The translations under genes were made by a program, and so were the position numbers. Below the pieces are notes generated by a model that was not told the DNA's origin, searched no databases, and saw only the letters and a program-made list of their open reading frames with translations. From NCBI GenBank assembly GCA_009774625.1, contig VSOB01000068.1, positions 1-15,686 on the forward strand: DNA of 15,686 nt, written 5' to 3'. Below are positions 13,254-15,686 of this stretch, piece by piece (within the stretch, counting starts at the first letter, position 1; each line of letters starts with the position of its first letter). The DNA comes from Lachnospiraceae bacterium (GTDB lineage Bacteria; Bacillota; Clostridia; Lachnospirales; Lachnospiraceae).

Positions 13254-15371
13254 ATGAAGGAAATTTTGAATGTGGAAGCGATTTTCGGTGAAAATGTGTT
13301 TACACCGGGTAAAATGAAAGAACGTCTGCCCAAAAGTGTCTACAAAGCGGTAAAACGGGTCATGGACTATGGCGGAGAGCTCTCTCTGGCAGACGCGGAT
13401 GTGGTGGCAAAGGCTATGAAGGACTGGGCGGTGGAAAAGGGAGCAACCCATTATACACACTGGTTCCAGCCGTTGACCGGCATCACGGCGGAAAAGCATG
13501 ATTCCTTTGTGGCCCATCCGGATGGGGACGGAAAAATGATTATGGAGTTTTCAGGCAAGGAGCTGATCAAAGGGGAACCGGATGCCTCTTCCTTCCCGTC
13601 CGGCGGCCTGCGGGCAACTTTTGAGGCGAGAGGATATACGGCCTGGGATATTACTTCTCCTGCATTTCTGAAAGAATCGGGAACCGGAGTGACACTTTGT
13701 ATTCCCACGGCCTTTTGTTCCTATACGGGAGAAGCGTTGGATAAAAAGACACCGCTGCTGCGTTCCATGGAGGCAGTCAGTGAACAGGCGATCCGTATCG
13801 TCCGGCTTTTTGGGAATACCAGGGCTACGAAAGCGGTGGCTTCCGTAGGGCCGGAGCAGGAGTACTTTCTGGTGGATAAGGAGAAATATCTGCAGAGAAA
13901 GGATCTGATCTTTGCAGGACGGACACTGTTCGGTGCGCCTGCGCCGAAAGGGCAGGAGATGGAGGATCATTACTTTGGTGTGATCAGAGAGCGGATCGGT
14001 TCCTATATGAAGGATCTGAACGAAGAGTTGTGGAAACTGGGTGTGACAGCAAAGACGCAGCACAATGAAGTGGCCCCGGCCCAGCATGAGCTGGCGCCGA
14101 TTTATGAAACTGCCAATATTGCAGTGGACCATAACCAGATCGTTATGGAGGCTATGAAACGGGTGGCGATCCGGCATGATCTGCGCTGTCTGCTGCATGA
14201 GAAGCCTTTTGCAGGGGTCAATGGTTCCGGTAAACATAATAACTGGTCGCTGGGAACGGATGACGGTATCAATCTGCTGGATCCGGGCGAGACACCCAAT
14301 GAAAATATACAGTTCCTTCTGGTACTGGCATGTATCCTGAAAGCGGTGGATACCCATGCAGACCTGCTCCGTCAGAGCGCATCCGATGTGGGAAACGATC
14401 ACAGACTGGGAGCCAACGAGGCGCCTCCTGCCATTATTTCTGTATTTCTGGGCGAACAGTTGGAGGATGTGGTGAAGCAGTTGGTGGAAACCGGCATTGC
14501 CGCCACCTGTAAGGAAGGCGGTATTCTGGAAACCGGCGTGTCCACATTGCCCGATCTGGAAAAAGATGCCACAGACCGGAACCGGACTTCACCGTTTGCA
14601 TTTACCGGCAATAAATTTGAATTTCGTATGGTAGGGTCTGCCGATTCCATTGCCAGCCCCAATACTATATTAAATGCTATCGTGGCCGAAGCTTTCTGCG
14701 AAGCGGCTGATGTGCTGGAGCAGGCCGGGGAAGAGAATTTTGAGCGTGCGGTGCACGATTTGATCAAGGAGTATCTGACAAAGCATCAGAGAATTATTTT
14801 CAACGGGAACGGCTATTCTGACGAATGGGTAGCAGAGGCAAAACGGAGAGGTCTGCCCAACATCAAATCTATGGTGGAAGCAGTGGAAACATTGACCACC
14901 GACAAGGCAGTAAAGCTGTTTGAGAAATTCGGTATTTTTACCAGGGCAGAGCTGGAGTCCCGTGAGGAGATTCTGTATGAAACCTATGCAAAGACAATTA
15001 ATATTGAAGCATTGACTATGATCGACATGGCTTCCAAGCAGATCCTGCCGGCAGTGATCCGCTATACCCGAACACTGGCAGATACGGTGATTGCGGTACG
15101 GGAGGCAGGCGCAGAGCCCCAGGTACAGAGTGATCTGCTGAAAGAAACCGGCAGACTGCTGGCGGAGGCAAAGAAAGCACTGGAAGCGCTGAAGGCAGCA
15201 GATGAAGAGGCGGCAGCCATGCCGGAAGGAAAGGAACAGGCTTTCTTCTATAAAGATGTGGTAAAGGAGGCTATGGAGGCGCTCCGTACCCCTATTGATG
15301 CACTGGAGATGATCGTGGATAAGGAAGTATGGCCTCTGCCTTCTTATGCGGATATGATGTTTGAAGTATAG
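13254..15371 (+). CDS. glnN: glutamine synthetase type III
   Basis: Glutamine synthetase makes glutamine from glutamate, ammonia and ATP, the entry point of nitrogen assimilation. At 705 residues this is the long type III form, a double-ring dodecamer in known members, rather than the roughly 450-residue type I. Family motifs seen are FPSGGLRATFEARGYTAWD (about 116-134), the metal-binding GPEQEYF (199-205), HNEVAPAQHELAP (270-282), the ATP-side NGSGKHNNWS (323-332) and RTSPFAFTGNKFEFR (444-458). The ATG at 13254 has GGAGGAG at 13242-13248; an in-frame TTG at 13230 would include the binding site itself. The leader suggests control by antitermination in response to nitrogen. No ANTAR regulator gene lies inside the window; it could be elsewhere. 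Confidence 0.95.
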   Translation: MKEILNVEAIFGENVFTPGKMKERLPKSVYKAVKRVMDYGGELSLADADVVAKAMKDWAVEKGATHYTHWFQPLTGITAEKHDSFVAHPDGDGKMIMEFSGKELIKGEPDASSFPSGGLRATFEARGYTAWDITSPAFLKESGTGVTLCIPTAFCSYTGEALDKKTPLLRSMEAVSEQAIRIVRLFGNTRATKAVASVGPEQEYFLVDKEKYLQRKDLIFAGRTLFGAPAPKGQEMEDHYFGVIRERIGSYMKDLNEELWKLGVTAKTQHNEVAPAQHELAPIYETANIAVDHNQIVMEAMKRVAIRHDLRCLLHEKPFAGVNGSGKHNNWSLGTDDGINLLDPGETPNENIQFLLVLACILKAVDTHADLLRQSASDVGNDHRLGANEAPPAIISVFLGEQLEDVVKQLVETGIAATCKEGGILETGVSTLPDLEKDATDRNRTSPFAFTGNKFEFRMVGSADSIASPNTILNAIVAEAFCEAADVLEQAGEENFERAVHDLIKEYLTKHQRIIFNGNGYSDEWVAEAKRRGLPNIKSMVEAVETLTTDKAVKLFEKFGIFTRAELESREEILYETYAKTINIEALTMIDMASKQILPAVIRYTRTLADTVIAVREAGAEPQVQSDLLKETGRLLAEAKKALEALKAADEEAAAMPEGKEQAFFYKDVVKEAMEALRTPIDALEMIVDKEVWPLPSYADMMFEV

Positions 15372-15405
15372 TAAGCATAGAATAGAAACGGTATAGGATT
15401 AAAAA

Positions 15406-15424
15406 TTTTGAAAATTTTTCAAAA
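15406..15424. repeat. AT-only inverted repeat after glutamine synthetase
   Basis: TTTTGAAAA (15406-15414) is mirrored by TTTTCAAAA (15416-15424) around a single T. It could form a weak hairpin in the 3' end of the glutamine synthetase transcript. There is no GC stem and no T tract after it, so it is a poor terminator. It may act as an upstream A/T element of the tRNA promoter that begins six bases later. Confidence 0.4.
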
Positions 15425-15429
15425 AGCTA

Positions 15430-15458
15430 TTGCATTATTTCCCTGAATCATGTATTAT
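15430..15458 (+). promoter_or_regulatory. tRNA-Gln promoter
   Basis: TTGCAT (15430-15435) and TATTAT (15453-15458) are separated by 17 bases, about 40 bases before the mature tRNA. The A/T-rich run just upstream (15401-15425) would suit an UP element of a stable RNA promoter. Confidence 0.75.
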
Positions 15459-15498
15459 GTATGAGTGGCTTGCAGAGACAGGCCATTCATACAGACAT

Positions 15499-15570
15499 TG
15501 GGCTATCGCCAAACGGTAAGGCAACGGACTCTGACTCCGTCATTTCAAGGTTCGAATCCTTGTAGCCCAG
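15499..15570 (+). tRNA. tRNA-Gln(CUG)
   Basis: A complete 72-base cloverleaf is present. The acceptor TGGGCTA (15499-15505) pairs with TAGCCCA (15563-15569), with discriminator G at 15570. The D stem is GCC/GGC, the anticodon stem ACGGA/TCCGT holds the loop CTCTGAC with anticodon CTG, and the T stem CAAGG/CCTTG has the loop TTCGAAT. U1-A72 and discriminator G are typical of bacterial tRNA-Gln. CCA is not encoded. It reads CAG codons. It has its own promoter and terminator and is not part of a tRNA cluster here. Confidence 0.97.
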
Positions 15571-15577
15571 TTTTCTG

Positions 15578-15610
15578 ATACCCGGCAGAGGTTTCTGCCG
15601 GGTATTTTTT
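15578..15610 (+). terminator. intrinsic terminator after tRNA-Gln
   Basis: A perfect 12-bp stem ATACCCGGCAGA / TCTGCCGGGTAT (15578-15589, 15594-15605) with a GGTT loop is followed by a run of T to 15610. It lies eight bases behind the tRNA. Confidence 0.95.
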
Positions 15611-15629
15611 ATATGGGCTTTAGCCTGTT

Positions 15630-15672
15630 GAGTGCGTCGTAACGAGTTCCTCAAAAGAGGAACGAAGTACGC
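15630..15672. repeat. imperfect palindrome with paired GA, possible dispersed repeat
   Basis: GTTCCTC and GAGGAAC form a 7-bp stem with an AAAA loop. Outside it both strands carry GA facing GA, then CGTA pairs with TACG, with a further partly matching GCG/CGC edge. No gene is visible in 15611-15686. The layout is like small palindromic intergenic repeats found in many copies in bacterial genomes, but only one copy lies in this window, so repeat status is inferred. Confidence 0.4.
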
Positions 15673-15686
15673 GCGAAACAAAAATC

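Noticed and set aside
13551..14402. 283-codon minus-strand frame inside glutamine synthetase
   Set aside because: Antisense to conserved catalytic motifs of the synthetase; cysteine, histidine and arginine-rich shadow composition.
15630..15672. kink-turn RNA motif at the right edge
   Set aside because: A kink-turn needs a 3-base bulge on one strand; here the internal loop appears symmetric (ACGA facing GAAG), so I report only tandem GA in a palindrome.
1..15686. CRISPR array, prophage or defence system
   Set aside because: No regularly spaced repeats, no cas-like, integrase or phage structural genes; the genes are core-genome housekeeping functions.

Overview
The window reads as a chromosomal segment of a Gram-positive anaerobe of the class Clostridia, most likely family Lachnospiraceae. 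The evidence is moderate GC content, strong AGGAGG-type ribosome binding sites, TTG starts, a type III glutamine synthetase, and a gene order that matches the conserved Firmicutes block yrzL-yrrK-yrzB ... yrrL-yrrM-yrrN/O. The family is inferred from protein style and gene order, not from a database search. Most of the window is ordinary core genome. The less ordinary parts are the decayed left edge, an HPr-like gene on the opposite strand, and the leader of the glutamine synthetase gene.

Bases 1-485 are gene debris: a possible insertion-element end, the C-terminal remnant of an unidentified protein, and a radical SAM gene cut to 82 codons. A secreted Ser/Arg-rich protein follows (531-1046), closed by a strong terminator. 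A good promoter at 1313-1341 opens the operon prmA - rsmE - cysteine desulfurase - thiI (1418-5626). It covers ribosomal protein L11 methylation, 16S rRNA m3U1498 and tRNA s4U8. An HPr-like gene without the phosphoryl-accepting histidine lies on the minus strand (5714-5944) with its own promoter and terminator. The methylthiotransferase gene mtaB (6047-7414) follows on the plus strand.

A promoter at 7419-7447 starts the second long operon: ireB/reoM, ruvX, a DUF1292 gene, RNase J, a YlbF-family gene, a short YceG/MltG-like membrane protein, trmR and trhP (to 13064). trhP and trmR are the hydroxylation and methylation steps of 5-methoxyuridine at tRNA position 34. With thiI, mtaB and rsmE the window is rich in RNA modification. 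RNase J next to a YlbF protein adds RNA turnover, while IreB and the MltG-like protein relate to the cell envelope.

The last part holds glutamine synthetase III (13254-15371). Its leader contains a promoter, two small hexaloop hairpins and an intrinsic terminator. The second hairpin shares bases with the terminator stem, as expected for antitermination by an ANTAR-domain protein. A tRNA-Gln(CUG) gene with its own promoter and terminator follows, and the window ends in an imperfect palindrome that may be a dispersed repeat.

I found no complete mobile element, CRISPR array or defence system. The most testable new point is the predicted antitermination leader; the HPr-like protein is the most unusual gene.
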